From an uncultured Bacilli bacterium (GTDB lineage Bacteria > Bacillota_I > Bacilli_A > RF39 > UBA660), in the NCBI GenBank assembly GCA_934085825.1, contig CAKOHR010000006.1, positions 1 through 64,000 of the forward strand: a DNA stretch of 64,000 bases. The letters run 5' to 3'. This document shows positions 56,432-64,000 of the stretch, in pieces. The notes beneath the pieces were generated by a model that was not told where the DNA came from, searched no databases, and saw only the letters and a program-made list of their open reading frames with translations. Each line of letters starts with the position of its first letter. Position 1 is the stretch's first letter. Made by a program: the position numbers and the translations under genes.

Positions 56432-57622
56432 ATGCAAAAAGATAAAAGATTAGTAGTAATATTTTTGGCAATAATATTTGGTATATTTTTATGTATACCA
56501 TGTAATTTTATAGTTGTTAAAATGGGAATAATGAGTATGAATATGGATAATTTCGTTGAATATAAAGAAAAAGATGAAAAAAATGTAGTTGATAAGTTAA
56601 ATAATATTATTGGTAAAATAGAAAAAACACTTGAAAATAGAGTTACTAATTATTTTCCTTTGTATAGTAATTTAAATACATTGTATCAAAGAGTAAATTT
56701 TGCAAGTAATAAGCTATTGTTTAAGGATGTACCTGTAAAAACAAATAGTGATGGTGAATATATATTTTATGATAAAGTAAATGAATTTTATTATTTAACA
56801 AATAAGTATAGTGATGAAGAGTTAGATGCAAGATTAGAAAAACAAGTTAAGTTTTTTAATGAGTTGAGTAGTAAAGGAATAAATGTGAATGTCTATATAC
56901 CTACGAGATATGAATTTACTAAACTAAAAGAAAATAATTTAAGTGAGTATGTTGATGAATTTCTAAATAAACTTGATAGTAGTATAAATGCTAGAGTTAT
57001 GAATGTTACAAGTATAAATGAATACAAGAAATATTTTTATAAAACTGATCATCATTGGACAATTTATGGGGCTTTAGATGGTTATGAAAATATTTGTGAT
57101 ATGTTAGGTATTCAAAAATTAAATGATTTAAATGCCCTGGAACATAAAGAAAGAATGTATTATGGTTCCCTTGCTAAAACTGCTTTGGTTGATAACATAA
57201 ATGATTATATTAGTGATGTAGATATAAAACTAGATTATGATGTATATGTAAATGGTAAAGAAGCTGATAAATTATTTAAACCTAGAGAAATAAGACTTGA
57301 TAGAGATTATAAATATTATGATTATTATGTTCAATATTTTAATGGACAATATGGAAATGTAGTTTATGATTATCATGATGATAATAAAGAAAACTTGCTT
57401 ATTGTTGGTGACTCTTATTCTTGGCAAATTGATTATTTAATAGCTAGTTCTTTTAATAAAACACATGTTATTAACTTAAGATATGATGAATATAAAAATA
57501 AAGAGTTTAATTTAAGTAAGTATGTTAGCGATAATAATATTTCTAAAGTATTGTTTTTATATGATGGTGGTTCAAGTATATTTGATCAATATAATTATGA
57601 TTTTGAAGGGAGAGTAAAATAA
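56432..57622 (+). CDS. AlgJ/AlgX-like SGNH (DHHW) protein
   Basis: A 396-residue membrane-anchored extracytoplasmic protein (helix about residues 8-28). The D-H-H-W-T motif and V-G-D-S-Y-S-W (nucleophile Ser) match DHHW/AlgJ-like SGNH proteins that work with MBOAT acyltransferases in O-acetylation of polysaccharides. It overlaps the MBOAT gene by one base. ATG 56432 follows AGGTGA; GTG 56423 overlaps that site. Confidence 0.85.
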   Translation: MQKDKRLVVIFLAIIFGIFLCIPCNFIVVKMGIMSMNMDNFVEYKEKDEKNVVDKLNNIIGKIEKTLENRVTNYFPLYSNLNTLYQRVNFASNKLLFKDVPVKTNSDGEYIFYDKVNEFYYLTNKYSDEELDARLEKQVKFFNELSSKGINVNVYIPTRYEFTKLKENNLSEYVDEFLNKLDSSINARVMNVTSINEYKKYFYKTDHHWTIYGALDGYENICDMLGIQKLNDLNALEHKERMYYGSLAKTALVDNINDYISDVDIKLDYDVYVNGKEADKLFKPREIRLDRDYKYYDYYVQYFNGQYGNVVYDYHDDNKENLLIVGDSYSWQIDYLIASSFNKTHVINLRYDEYKNKEFNLSKYVSDNNISKVLFLYDGGSSIFDQYNYDFEGRVK

Positions 57623-58998
57623 TGGTATTTTCTAGTTTAATTTTCTTATTTTGTTTTCTTCCAATATTTTTAATTTGTTATTTTGTATCTAAAAAAAGAA
57701 AGACAAGAAATATTGTCCTTCTTATATTTTCATTATTGTTTTATGGTTATGGAGAACCAATTTATGTTCTCTTAATGATACTATCTATTTTAGTTAATTA
57801 TTATATGGCTATAGCAATGGATAAAAGTAATAGTAAAAAGAAATGGTTAATAACCAGTCTAATATTTAATCTGGGCTTGCTTTTTGTATTTAAATATACT
57901 AATTTCTTTTTGGATAATATAAATAATTTGTTTAATTTAAATATTAAATTTTTAAGTATAAGTTTACCTATAGGAATTAGTTTTTATACATTTCAAATAC
58001 TTACTTATGTTATTGATGTTTATAAGGGAAAAGTCGATGTTCAAAAAAGTATTATTAATTTAGGATGCTATATTAGTGCTTTTCCTCAGCTTATTGCGGG
58101 ACCTATTGTTAGATATGAAACTGTTAACAGAGAGCTTGATGAAAGATGTGAAAATGTAGAAAATTTTGCAACTGGAATAAGAAGATTTGTTATTGGATTA
58201 TTTAAAAAGGTTGTAATTGCTAATGAAATGGCTTATGTTGCTGATACTTTATTTGCATCTAATATTGCAGAGTTAGGTGTTTTGGGTATGATCGTTGGTG
58301 GAATAGCATTTACTTTCCAAATATATTTTGACTTTAGTGGTTATAGTGATATGGCAATTGGACTTGGTAAAATGCTTGGATTTAATTATTTAGAAAACTT
58401 TAATTATCCATATATTGCTCGCAGTATAACTGATTTTTGGAGAAGATGGCATATTTCATTATCTACATTCTTTAGAGATTATGTTTATATTCCTTTAGGT
58501 GGTAATAGATGTAAAAGGATGCGCCATATATTTAATTTATTTGTGGTGTGGGCTTTGACTGGACTTTGGCATGGTGCTAGTTGGAACTTTGTTTTCTGGG
58601 GTCTTTTCTATTTTGTTTTACTAGTTATAGAAAAATTTGTATTTAAAAATATTGATAAACTACCTAAATTTTTGGGCCATATTTATACATTTAGCTTAGT
58701 TACTTTTGGTTTTATAATATTTTATTTTACTGATACAAGTACTTTGATGGAAGCAATTAAAACTTTATTTGGTGCCCATGGTTTTGGTAACTTAAGTGTT
58801 TTTACCCACTTTCAAATAATAAAGGTAAGAACAATAATTATATTTGTTTTAGCTATATTTGCTTGCACACCAATATTTAAAAATATGCTAGATAAAAAAA
58901 ATAAAATGAGTGATGTAATTATAATGATAATGTTTTTACTTAGTATTATAAGTATTTTAGCATCAAGTTATAATCCATTTATATATTTTAGGTTTTAG
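57622..58998 (+). CDS. MBOAT family O-acyltransferase (AlgI/DltB-like)
   Basis: A 458-residue multi-pass acyltransferase. Catalytic His317 lies in T-G-L-W-H-G-A-S-W, with D-F-W-R-R-W-H (271-277) upstream; S-F-Y-T-F-Q, A-G-P-I-V-R-Y and F-D-F-S-G-Y-S-D-M-A-I-G are AlgI hallmarks. With the preceding protein it forms a two-gene O-acylation unit, likely O-acetylation of an exported polymer; the polymer is unknown. A strong terminator follows. Confidence 0.93.
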   Translation: MVFSSLIFLFCFLPIFLICYFVSKKRKTRNIVLLIFSLLFYGYGEPIYVLLMILSILVNYYMAIAMDKSNSKKKWLITSLIFNLGLLFVFKYTNFFLDNINNLFNLNIKFLSISLPIGISFYTFQILTYVIDVYKGKVDVQKSIINLGCYISAFPQLIAGPIVRYETVNRELDERCENVENFATGIRRFVIGLFKKVVIANEMAYVADTLFASNIAELGVLGMIVGGIAFTFQIYFDFSGYSDMAIGLGKMLGFNYLENFNYPYIARSITDFWRRWHISLSTFFRDYVYIPLGGNRCKRMRHIFNLFVVWALTGLWHGASWNFVFWGLFYFVLLVIEKFVFKNIDKLPKFLGHIYTFSLVTFGFIIFYFTDTSTLMEAIKTLFGAHGFGNLSVFTHFQIIKVRTIIIFVLAIFACTPIFKNMLDKKNKMSDVIIMIMFLLSIISILASSYNPFIYFRF

Positions 58999-59038
58999 TT
59001 TCAAAGTGCAAAATTTGCACTTTGAAATTGTTTTTTTT
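58999..59038 (+). terminator. Terminator of the MBOAT pair
   Basis: A perfect 12-bp stem (58999-59010 with 59016-59027), loop of five, then long T-run. Confidence 0.9.
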
Positions 59039-59056
59039 CTATAAAAATGATATAAT
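59028..59056 (+). promoter_or_regulatory. Promoter of rplI-dnaB
   Basis: TTGTTT (59028-59033), 17-base spacer, TATAAT (59051-59056) with extended TG-A. The -35 lies in the upstream terminator tail. Confidence 0.7.
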
Positions 59057-59082
59057 ATTATTTACTTAAGGAGGTCTTTTAA

Positions 59083-59523
59083 ATGAAAGTAATTTTATTG
59101 TGTGATGTAAAAGGAAAAGGTAAAAAAGATAGTATAATTAATGTAAGTGATGGTTATGCTAATAATTTTTTAATTAAGAATAATTTGGCTGTTCCTTATA
59201 CAAAAAGAAGTAGTGAAATACTAAGTGAAGAATTAGATGAAAGACAAAAAAATGAAGATGCTTTAGTAGCTAGTTTAAATGAAATAAAGAAAAAATTAGA
59301 TGGTAAAACTATAACTTTTAAAGTAAAAACTGGTGAAGCGGATAGGGTTTTTGGTACGATATCTAATAAACAAATATCTGAAAAATTAAAAGATATGGGA
59401 TATAAAATAGATAAAAAATGTATAAAAAGTGATATTGCCATTAGTAGTTTAGGGGTTACAAAAGTAGTAATTGAACTTCATAAGAAAGTTAAGTTTGACT
59501 TAAATGTTGAATTAGTAAAATAG
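59083..59523 (+). CDS. rplI: 50S ribosomal protein L9
   Basis: L9 (146 residues), an elongated large-subunit protein: N-terminal V-I-L-L-x-D-V-K-G-x-G-K-K and G-Y-A-x-N-F-L-I signature, long connecting helix, then C-terminal domain with G-x-x-x-x-x-V-F-G-T-I. Strong AAGGAGG. First gene before dnaB, the common order. Confidence 0.98.
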   Translation: MKVILLCDVKGKGKKDSIINVSDGYANNFLIKNNLAVPYTKRSSEILSEELDERQKNEDALVASLNEIKKKLDGKTITFKVKTGEADRVFGTISNKQISEKLKDMGYKIDKKCIKSDIAISSLGVTKVVIELHKKVKFDLNVELVK

Positions 59524-59531
59524 GAGGGGTT

Positions 59532-60875
59532 ATGGCAAGAAGTATGCCTCAGAATCAAGAAGCTGAGATGAGTGTCTTAGGTGTTGCTTTTTTAAATAAT
59601 AATGAAGTAAGTAAGATTGTTGAAGAAGTAACAAGTGATATGTTTTTTGATGAGAGAAATAGATATATATTTAATGCGATTAAAAGCTTGCATGAAAGCA
59701 AAACTCCGATTGATGTTACTACTCTTAGAAATGAATTAGATAAAGATAAAAAGTTTAATGCTGTTGGACTTGATTACATTACTGAAGTAATTGATAGTGT
59801 AGTTACAAGTGCTAATTTAGATTTTTATATTAAAATTATTAAGGATTATGCAGTTAGAAGAAATTTAATTGAAACTGCTAATGATATTATTACAACAACA
59901 TATGATGAAGAAGATGTAAACAGATTACTAGATAGTGCTGAGAAAAATATATTGAATGTTGTTAGAGCAAGAAGTGTTGGAGATTTTGTGCCAATTAGTG
60001 AAATACTTAGAAGGGCACAAGCAAAACTTGAAGAGCTTGCTAAAAATAAGAGAAGTATTACTGGTATTGAAACCGGTTTTCCAGATTTTGATAAAATAAC
60101 TACCGGGTTTCAAGGCGGAGAAATGATAATTCTTGCTGCTAGACCTGGGATGGGAAAAACTGCACTGGCTTTAAATATGGCTGCTTATGCTGCAACGCAT
60201 ACTAAAAAAGCAGTTGCGATTTTTAACTTAGAAATGTCAGCAGAAATGCTTATTAATCGTATGATTTCTTCGATTGGACAAATTGATGCATATAAACTCC
60301 AAACTGGTAATATGCAAGAAAAGGATTGGAAAAGATATAATGAAGCGTTATCACAACTAGCAGATACAAATATATATATTGAAGATAATGCTGGTGTTAC
60401 AGCACAAGAAATTAGAGCTAAATGTAGAAGACTTGCAAATAGTGAAGATGGTTTGGGTTTAGTTGTAATTGACTACCTTCAACTTGTAAGTAGTGGTTCA
60501 AGAAGAGTTGAGTCACGTCAAGTGGAAGTATCAGAAATATCCCGTTCCCTTAAAACTATGGCCTTAGAGCTTGGTGTACCTGTTATTGCACTATCACAAT
60601 TATCAAGAAGTGCGGAAAAAAGGGAAAGTAATCAACCAATGCTTGCGGATTTACGTGAATCTGGATCTTTGGAACAAGATGCCGATATGGTACTTTTTAT
60701 AAATCGTAAAGATTATTATGATAAAGCTAAAGATTTTAATCAAAAAATAGTGCCAGCAGAATTAATTATTGCTAAGCACAGAAAAGGAGGACTTGGAACA
60801 GTTAACCTATTATTTGAACTTAATATGAGTAGTTTTAAAAGTCAATTAAAGGCAGCTGGAGATGAAAATGAATAA
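59532..60875 (+). CDS. dnaB: Replicative DNA helicase DnaB
   Basis: The hexameric fork helicase (447 residues). N-terminal domain Q-N-x-E-A-E-M-S-V-L-G; RecA-like core with A-A-R-P-G-M-G-K-T (Walker A), V-V-I-D-Y-L-Q-L (Walker B), L-S-Q-L-S-R and D-L-R-E-S-G motifs. No intein. Overlaps the M23 gene by 8 bases. Confidence 0.98.
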   Translation: MARSMPQNQEAEMSVLGVAFLNNNEVSKIVEEVTSDMFFDERNRYIFNAIKSLHESKTPIDVTTLRNELDKDKKFNAVGLDYITEVIDSVVTSANLDFYIKIIKDYAVRRNLIETANDIITTTYDEEDVNRLLDSAEKNILNVVRARSVGDFVPISEILRRAQAKLEELAKNKRSITGIETGFPDFDKITTGFQGGEMIILAARPGMGKTALALNMAAYAATHTKKAVAIFNLEMSAEMLINRMISSIGQIDAYKLQTGNMQEKDWKRYNEALSQLADTNIYIEDNAGVTAQEIRAKCRRLANSEDGLGLVVIDYLQLVSSGSRRVESRQVEVSEISRSLKTMALELGVPVIALSQLSRSAEKRESNQPMLADLRESGSLEQDADMVLFINRKDYYDKAKDFNQKIVPAELIIAKHRKGGLGTVNLLFELNMSSFKSQLKAAGDENE

Positions 60876-62361
60876 TAAAAGTAAAGTTATAACTGCTATT
60901 TTATCAATATTGATTGTTATTTTATATATAATGAGTGAAAAATATAATTATAGTTTTGAAGAAGCTAAAAAAGGTTATCAAATATATTTAAATGGTACAG
61001 AAATTGGTCTAATTCAAGATAAAAATGAATTATATAGTTTGATAAATAAAGAACAACAAAATATAAAAGATGAATATGATGTAGATTATGTTTATCCTCC
61101 GGATGGTATTGATATAGTGGAAGTAAAGACATATGATGAAAACTACACGGGGGTAAATGATATTTATAAAAAAATAGAAAATGCAGATGATTTTACAATT
61201 AAAGGTTATGTTGTAACAATAAAGCCTAAAGCTAAAACAAAAGAAAACATTGTCATTAATGTGTTAGATAAAAGTATTTTTGAGGAATCTTTAAGAAAAT
61301 ATGTTTTGTCATTTATTACCGAAGAAGAATTAGATAATTATAACAATGGTGATAGAACCATTACAGATATTGGTTCTGTTATTGAAAATATGGGGTTTGA
61401 TGAAACTATTACTATAAAGGAAAGTTATATAAGTGTTAAAGAAAAGATATATACTGATGTTGAGAGTTTAAGTCAATATTTATTATTTGGGCCAGATGTT
61501 AAAATGGATACTTATACTGTTAAGACTGGAGATAGTATTGCAAGTATAAGTGAAGATAATAAGATGAATTCACAGGAATTTTTAATTGCAAATCCTAAGT
61601 ATAAAAGTGAAAGTTCTATGCTTGCTGTTGGTAGTGACGTTAATATTACTATTATCGCCCCTATTATAACTCTTACTTATGATGTGTATGAAATAAGTGA
61701 AAATATTACACCATATACAACGGCAAATCCAATTGTTGATGAAACGAAAGACTCTAGTTATAAAGAGCTTACAACATCTGGGGTTAATGGTATTACTTTG
61801 GTTCATAGTTCATATCAAGTTATTAATGGAGAAAGATCAACCGGTGTTGAAATTAAAGACCGTAAGGTTATTACAGAAATGGTTCAAGAACAATATACTA
61901 TAGGTAAGAAAACAGGCGGTTATTACTACAATACAGCAGGTTGGGGGTATCCTACAGAATATCCTTATGTTGTTACAAGTCCTTTCCAATGGCGATGGGG
62001 AAAACACCACGATGGCATCGATATTTCTGGTACTGGTTATAGATCTAGGGTTTTTGCAGTTGCTGATGGTACTGTTGTTGAAGTAAGTAATAGAACCTTA
62101 GATGGAAATTTTGTTATAATAGCTCATGATGGAAATATTTATACACAATATGCCCACATGTATACTGCTACTGTTAAAGAAGGTCAAACTGTTAAAAAAG
62201 GTGATCAAATTGGTGAAATGGGAAATTCTGGTTATGTTGTGCCTGCACCAACTAAAGCAAATCCTACAGCTGGAACCCATCTTCATTTTGGGGTTTCAAT
62301 TGGATGGCCATTCCATGGATCATATTCATTCCAAAATCCAACTAAATATATAAGGTTCTAA
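60868..62361 (+). CDS. M23 peptidoglycan endopeptidase with LysM and G5-like domains
   Basis: A 497-residue membrane-anchored or secreted peptidase. An N-terminal helix (about residues 8-22) precedes an unassigned domain (about 30-215), a LysM repeat (about 218-262, Y-T-V-K-T-G-D-S-I), a G5-like domain (about 265-345) and a C-terminal M23 domain with zinc motifs H-x-G-I-D-I (H-H-D-G-I-D-I) and H-L-H-F-G. It cleaves peptide crosslinks; related proteins act in cell separation or sporulation. ATG 60868 is used since GGAG abuts ATG 60862. Confidence 0.9.
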   Translation: MNNKSKVITAILSILIVILYIMSEKYNYSFEEAKKGYQIYLNGTEIGLIQDKNELYSLINKEQQNIKDEYDVDYVYPPDGIDIVEVKTYDENYTGVNDIYKKIENADDFTIKGYVVTIKPKAKTKENIVINVLDKSIFEESLRKYVLSFITEEELDNYNNGDRTITDIGSVIENMGFDETITIKESYISVKEKIYTDVESLSQYLLFGPDVKMDTYTVKTGDSIASISEDNKMNSQEFLIANPKYKSESSMLAVGSDVNITIIAPIITLTYDVYEISENITPYTTANPIVDETKDSSYKELTTSGVNGITLVHSSYQVINGERSTGVEIKDRKVITEMVQEQYTIGKKTGGYYYNTAGWGYPTEYPYVVTSPFQWRWGKHHDGIDISGTGYRSRVFAVADGTVVEVSNRTLDGNFVIIAHDGNIYTQYAHMYTATVKEGQTVKKGDQIGEMGNSGYVVPAPTKANPTAGTHLHFGVSIGWPFHGSYSFQNPTKYIRF

Positions 62362-63125
62362 TGAAAGTTGTAGTATTATCAAGTGGTTCTAAAGGGAATG
62401 TAACCTATTTAGAAACCAAAAATAAAAAGTTTTTGTTAGATGCGGGTAGAAATTGTAAATATATAAGTGAAAATTTAAAGGATATTGGAGTGGATATTAA
62501 AGATATAGATTATGTTGTTGTAACACATAATCATTCGGACCATATTGCAGGGCTTAAAACGGTTTTGAATAAAACAGGGGCAACCTTAATTGTTAGTGAA
62601 AAATTATTTTATTCAATTGAGGATGTAAAGGAATATAAACATATTATTGTGCTTGAAGATGAAGTGGATTTAGATGGAGTACATATTACTTCGTTTAAAT
62701 CTAGTCATGATGCACCTGATTCTAGAAATTATGTTTTTGAAGAAAATGGTAAAAAAATATGTTATGTGACTGATACAGGTTATGTTAATAATAAGAATTT
62801 TAAGTATTTAAAAAATTTAGATGTTTATCTTTTTGAAAGTAATCATGATATTGAACTTCTTACTCATGGACCTTATCCAGAGTGGCTTAAGAGAAGGGTA
62901 CTTTCTGATGAAGGTCACCTTTCTAATAAAGCGTCTTCCATTTATCTAACTAAGTTAATCGGTGATAGAACTAAGAAAATAATTCTTATTCACTTAAGTG
63001 AAACTAATAATACAGAAAGTGTAGCAATGGATACTATAAATAATACTTTTAAAGAATATGGCATTGATTTTAAAAATATTGAATGTGCTAGACAAAATGA
63101 GAAAACGGAAGTAATTGACATATGA
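62361..63125 (+). CDS. MBL-fold hydrolase, YycJ/WalJ-like
   Basis: A 254-residue metallo-beta-lactamase-fold protein. The metal motif is T-H-N-H-S-D-H, with further ligands in S-H-D-A, V-T-D-T-G and L-I-H-L-S-E. V-L-S-S-G-S-K-G-N at the start is typical of YycJ/WalJ, linked in Firmicutes to cell-wall control and mismatch repair. Its WalRK partners are not present in this window. It overlaps rlmH by ATGA-type coupling. Confidence 0.87.
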   Translation: MKVVVLSSGSKGNVTYLETKNKKFLLDAGRNCKYISENLKDIGVDIKDIDYVVVTHNHSDHIAGLKTVLNKTGATLIVSEKLFYSIEDVKEYKHIIVLEDEVDLDGVHITSFKSSHDAPDSRNYVFEENGKKICYVTDTGYVNNKNFKYLKNLDVYLFESNHDIELLTHGPYPEWLKRRVLSDEGHLSNKASSIYLTKLIGDRTKKIILIHLSETNNTESVAMDTINNTFKEYGIDFKNIECARQNEKTEVIDI

Positions 63126-63559
63126 TTAAAATACTTTGTGTTGGAAAGATAAAAGAAGATTATTTAGAAAAATTAATAAATGATTATAAAAAAAGAATTG
63201 GTAAATATATAAAAATAGAAATAGTTGAACTTAAAGATTTTGTTGATTATGATAAAGAAATCAGCAATTTAGCAAAAAATATTAAGAAAAGTGATTATAA
63301 TATTGGACTTGATTTAAGTGGAAATATGCTTACAAGTGTAGAATTTGCTGAAAAAATAGATAAAGTTTTACCTAGAAATAGTAATATTACGTTCATTATT
63401 GGTGGTTCTTTAGGCCTTAATGATGAGGTTAGAAGTCTTTGTAATGAACTAATTAGTTTTTCAAAAATGACTTTTCCCCATGGTTTATTTCGAGGTATTT
63501 TACTTGAACAAATTTATAGAGTTTGTAAGATTAATAATCATGAAATGTATCATAAGTGA
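63122..63559 (+). CDS. rlmH: 23S rRNA pseudouridine-1915 N3-methyltransferase RlmH
   Basis: A SPOUT-class methyltransferase (145 residues, about 14 shorter than typical 159) that modifies helix 69. The SAM-binding knot is F-I-I-G-G-S-L-G-L, and the C-terminal F-P-H-G-L-x-R-x-x-L-L-E-Q-I-Y-R motif is characteristic, with N-H-x-x-Y-H-K at the end. Confidence 0.95.
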   Translation: MIKILCVGKIKEDYLEKLINDYKKRIGKYIKIEIVELKDFVDYDKEISNLAKNIKKSDYNIGLDLSGNMLTSVEFAEKIDKVLPRNSNITFIIGGSLGLNDEVRSLCNELISFSKMTFPHGLFRGILLEQIYRVCKINNHEMYHK

Positions 63560-63566
63560 GGTTATT

Positions 63567-64000
63567 ATGGAAATAGAAAGAGTTAAAAATATTAAAGTAG
63601 CTTTAACACATGCAGGCAAGTTTCATGCAGATGATGTTTTTGGAGCTGCTTTTTTAAAAATTATAAATCCGGATATAAAAATTATAAGAAGTAATAGTGT
63701 TCCAAATGATTTTGAAGGAATAGTTTTTGATATAGGAATGGGAAAGTTTGATCATCATATGGCTGATAATGAAGTCCGTGAATGTGGTATTCCCTATGCA
63801 GCTTTTGGAAAATTATGGAGAGAATTTGCTCCATCTTTATATGGAAATTATGTTTATGAAAGTATTGATAGGAAATTAATTCAAGATTTAGATTTATCAG
63901 ATAATACGGGAAGTTATAATGCTTTAGCAATTGCTATAGATACTTTTAATTCTGAGGATGTTAAAAATAATAATAATGAATTTTTTGAAGCAGTAGGGTT
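63567..64000 (+). CDS. MYG1 family protein, truncated by the window end
   Basis: The first 144 or so codons of a MYG1 (UPF0160/GAMM1-like) protein. V-A-L-T-H-A-G-K-F-H-A-D-D-V-F-G-A-A and V-F-D-I-G-M-G-K-F-D-H-H are DHH-like metal motifs of this family, which in eukaryotes has 3'-5' exoribonuclease activity. Full length is about 300 residues, so the C-terminal half lies beyond 64000. GAGG precedes the ATG; 7 bases after rlmH. Confidence 0.85.
   Translation, partial: MEIERVKNIKVALTHAGKFHADDVFGAAFLKIINPDIKIIRSNSVPNDFEGIVFDIGMGKFDHHMADNEVRECGIPYAAFGKLWREFAPSLYGNYVYESIDRKLIQDLDLSDNTGSYNALAIAIDTFNSEDVKNNNNEFFEAVG

Noticed and set aside
1..64000. Mycoplasma-type code with TGA as tryptophan
   Set aside because: TGA ends several clear genes (Abi_2, RlmH, DltA-like, YycJ-like), and tryptophan codons are TGG.

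Overview
The window is about 64 kb of AT-rich chromosome from a Gram-positive (Bacillota/Firmicutes-type) bacterium, probably an uncultured gut member of the Bacilli/Erysipelotrichia/RF39-like low-GC lineages. The evidence is very low GC, GGAGG-type ribosome binding sites, TTGACA/TATAAT promoters (often with an extended TGn -10), a Spo0A gene, a Dlt-like operon and the S10-spc-alpha ribosomal gene order. TGA is used as a stop (for example at the Abi_2 and RlmH genes), so the Mycoplasma code does not apply. Genes are dense, nearly all on the + strand, and many overlap by 1-20 bases. No tRNA, rRNA, IS element or CRISPR array was seen.

Layout. 1-2.1 kb: two small unknown genes, then rplM-rpsI. 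2.1-9.6 kb: RNA-modification genes (methyltransferase, RluA, HD protein, TtcA), a thioredoxin-like lipoprotein, a cell-wall amidase, then an Abi_2 (HEPN) gene translationally coupled to an HtrA protease and an RDD membrane protein. 9.6-17.3 kb: divergent CFI-box and MarR genes sharing an inverted repeat, a heterodimeric ABC exporter, and a two-component system with TTG starts. 17.3-17.7 kb: a candidate type I toxin, a 28-residue hydrophobic peptide in an mRNA whose 5' and 3' ends are complementary. 17.8-23.2 kb: a Dlt-like operon (adenylation enzyme, PLP decarboxylase, carrier protein, MBOAT, SGNH protein). The extra decarboxylase suggests that the wall or surface polymer may be esterified with something other than D-alanine.

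23.5-25.9 kb: two wall hydrolases without signal peptides (LysM amidase and CwlJ/SleB-like) with near-identical sigma-K-like promoter/RBS modules, pointing to late sporulation. 26-33 kb: amino-acid ABC importer followed by an arginine deiminase operon in which ArcA and ArcB are fused into one 771-residue protein, then ArcC and an ArcD-like antiporter. 33-35.3 kb: 32-bp tandem repeats, a tiny ORF, an XRE regulator and a SipW-type surface protein. 35.4-40.1 kb: pgk-tpiA, spo0A with a perfect 0A box upstream, and gpmI. 40.1-40.6 kb: a frameshifted pseudogene.

40.6-54.7 kb: the ribosomal superoperon from rpsJ to rplQ with secY, adk, map, infA and rpoA, preceded by a structured leader; rpmD (L30) is absent from its usual place. 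55-64 kb: rpsF-ssb-rpsR with an S6:S18-type leader, a second MBOAT/SGNH acylation pair, rplI-dnaB, an M23 endopeptidase, a YycJ-like hydrolase, rlmH and a truncated MYG1-family gene. Three intergenic regions (14.8, 37.4 and 54.8 kb) carry decayed C-terminal remnants of DUF4143-type ATPase genes, so this family has repeatedly entered and decayed in this chromosome.
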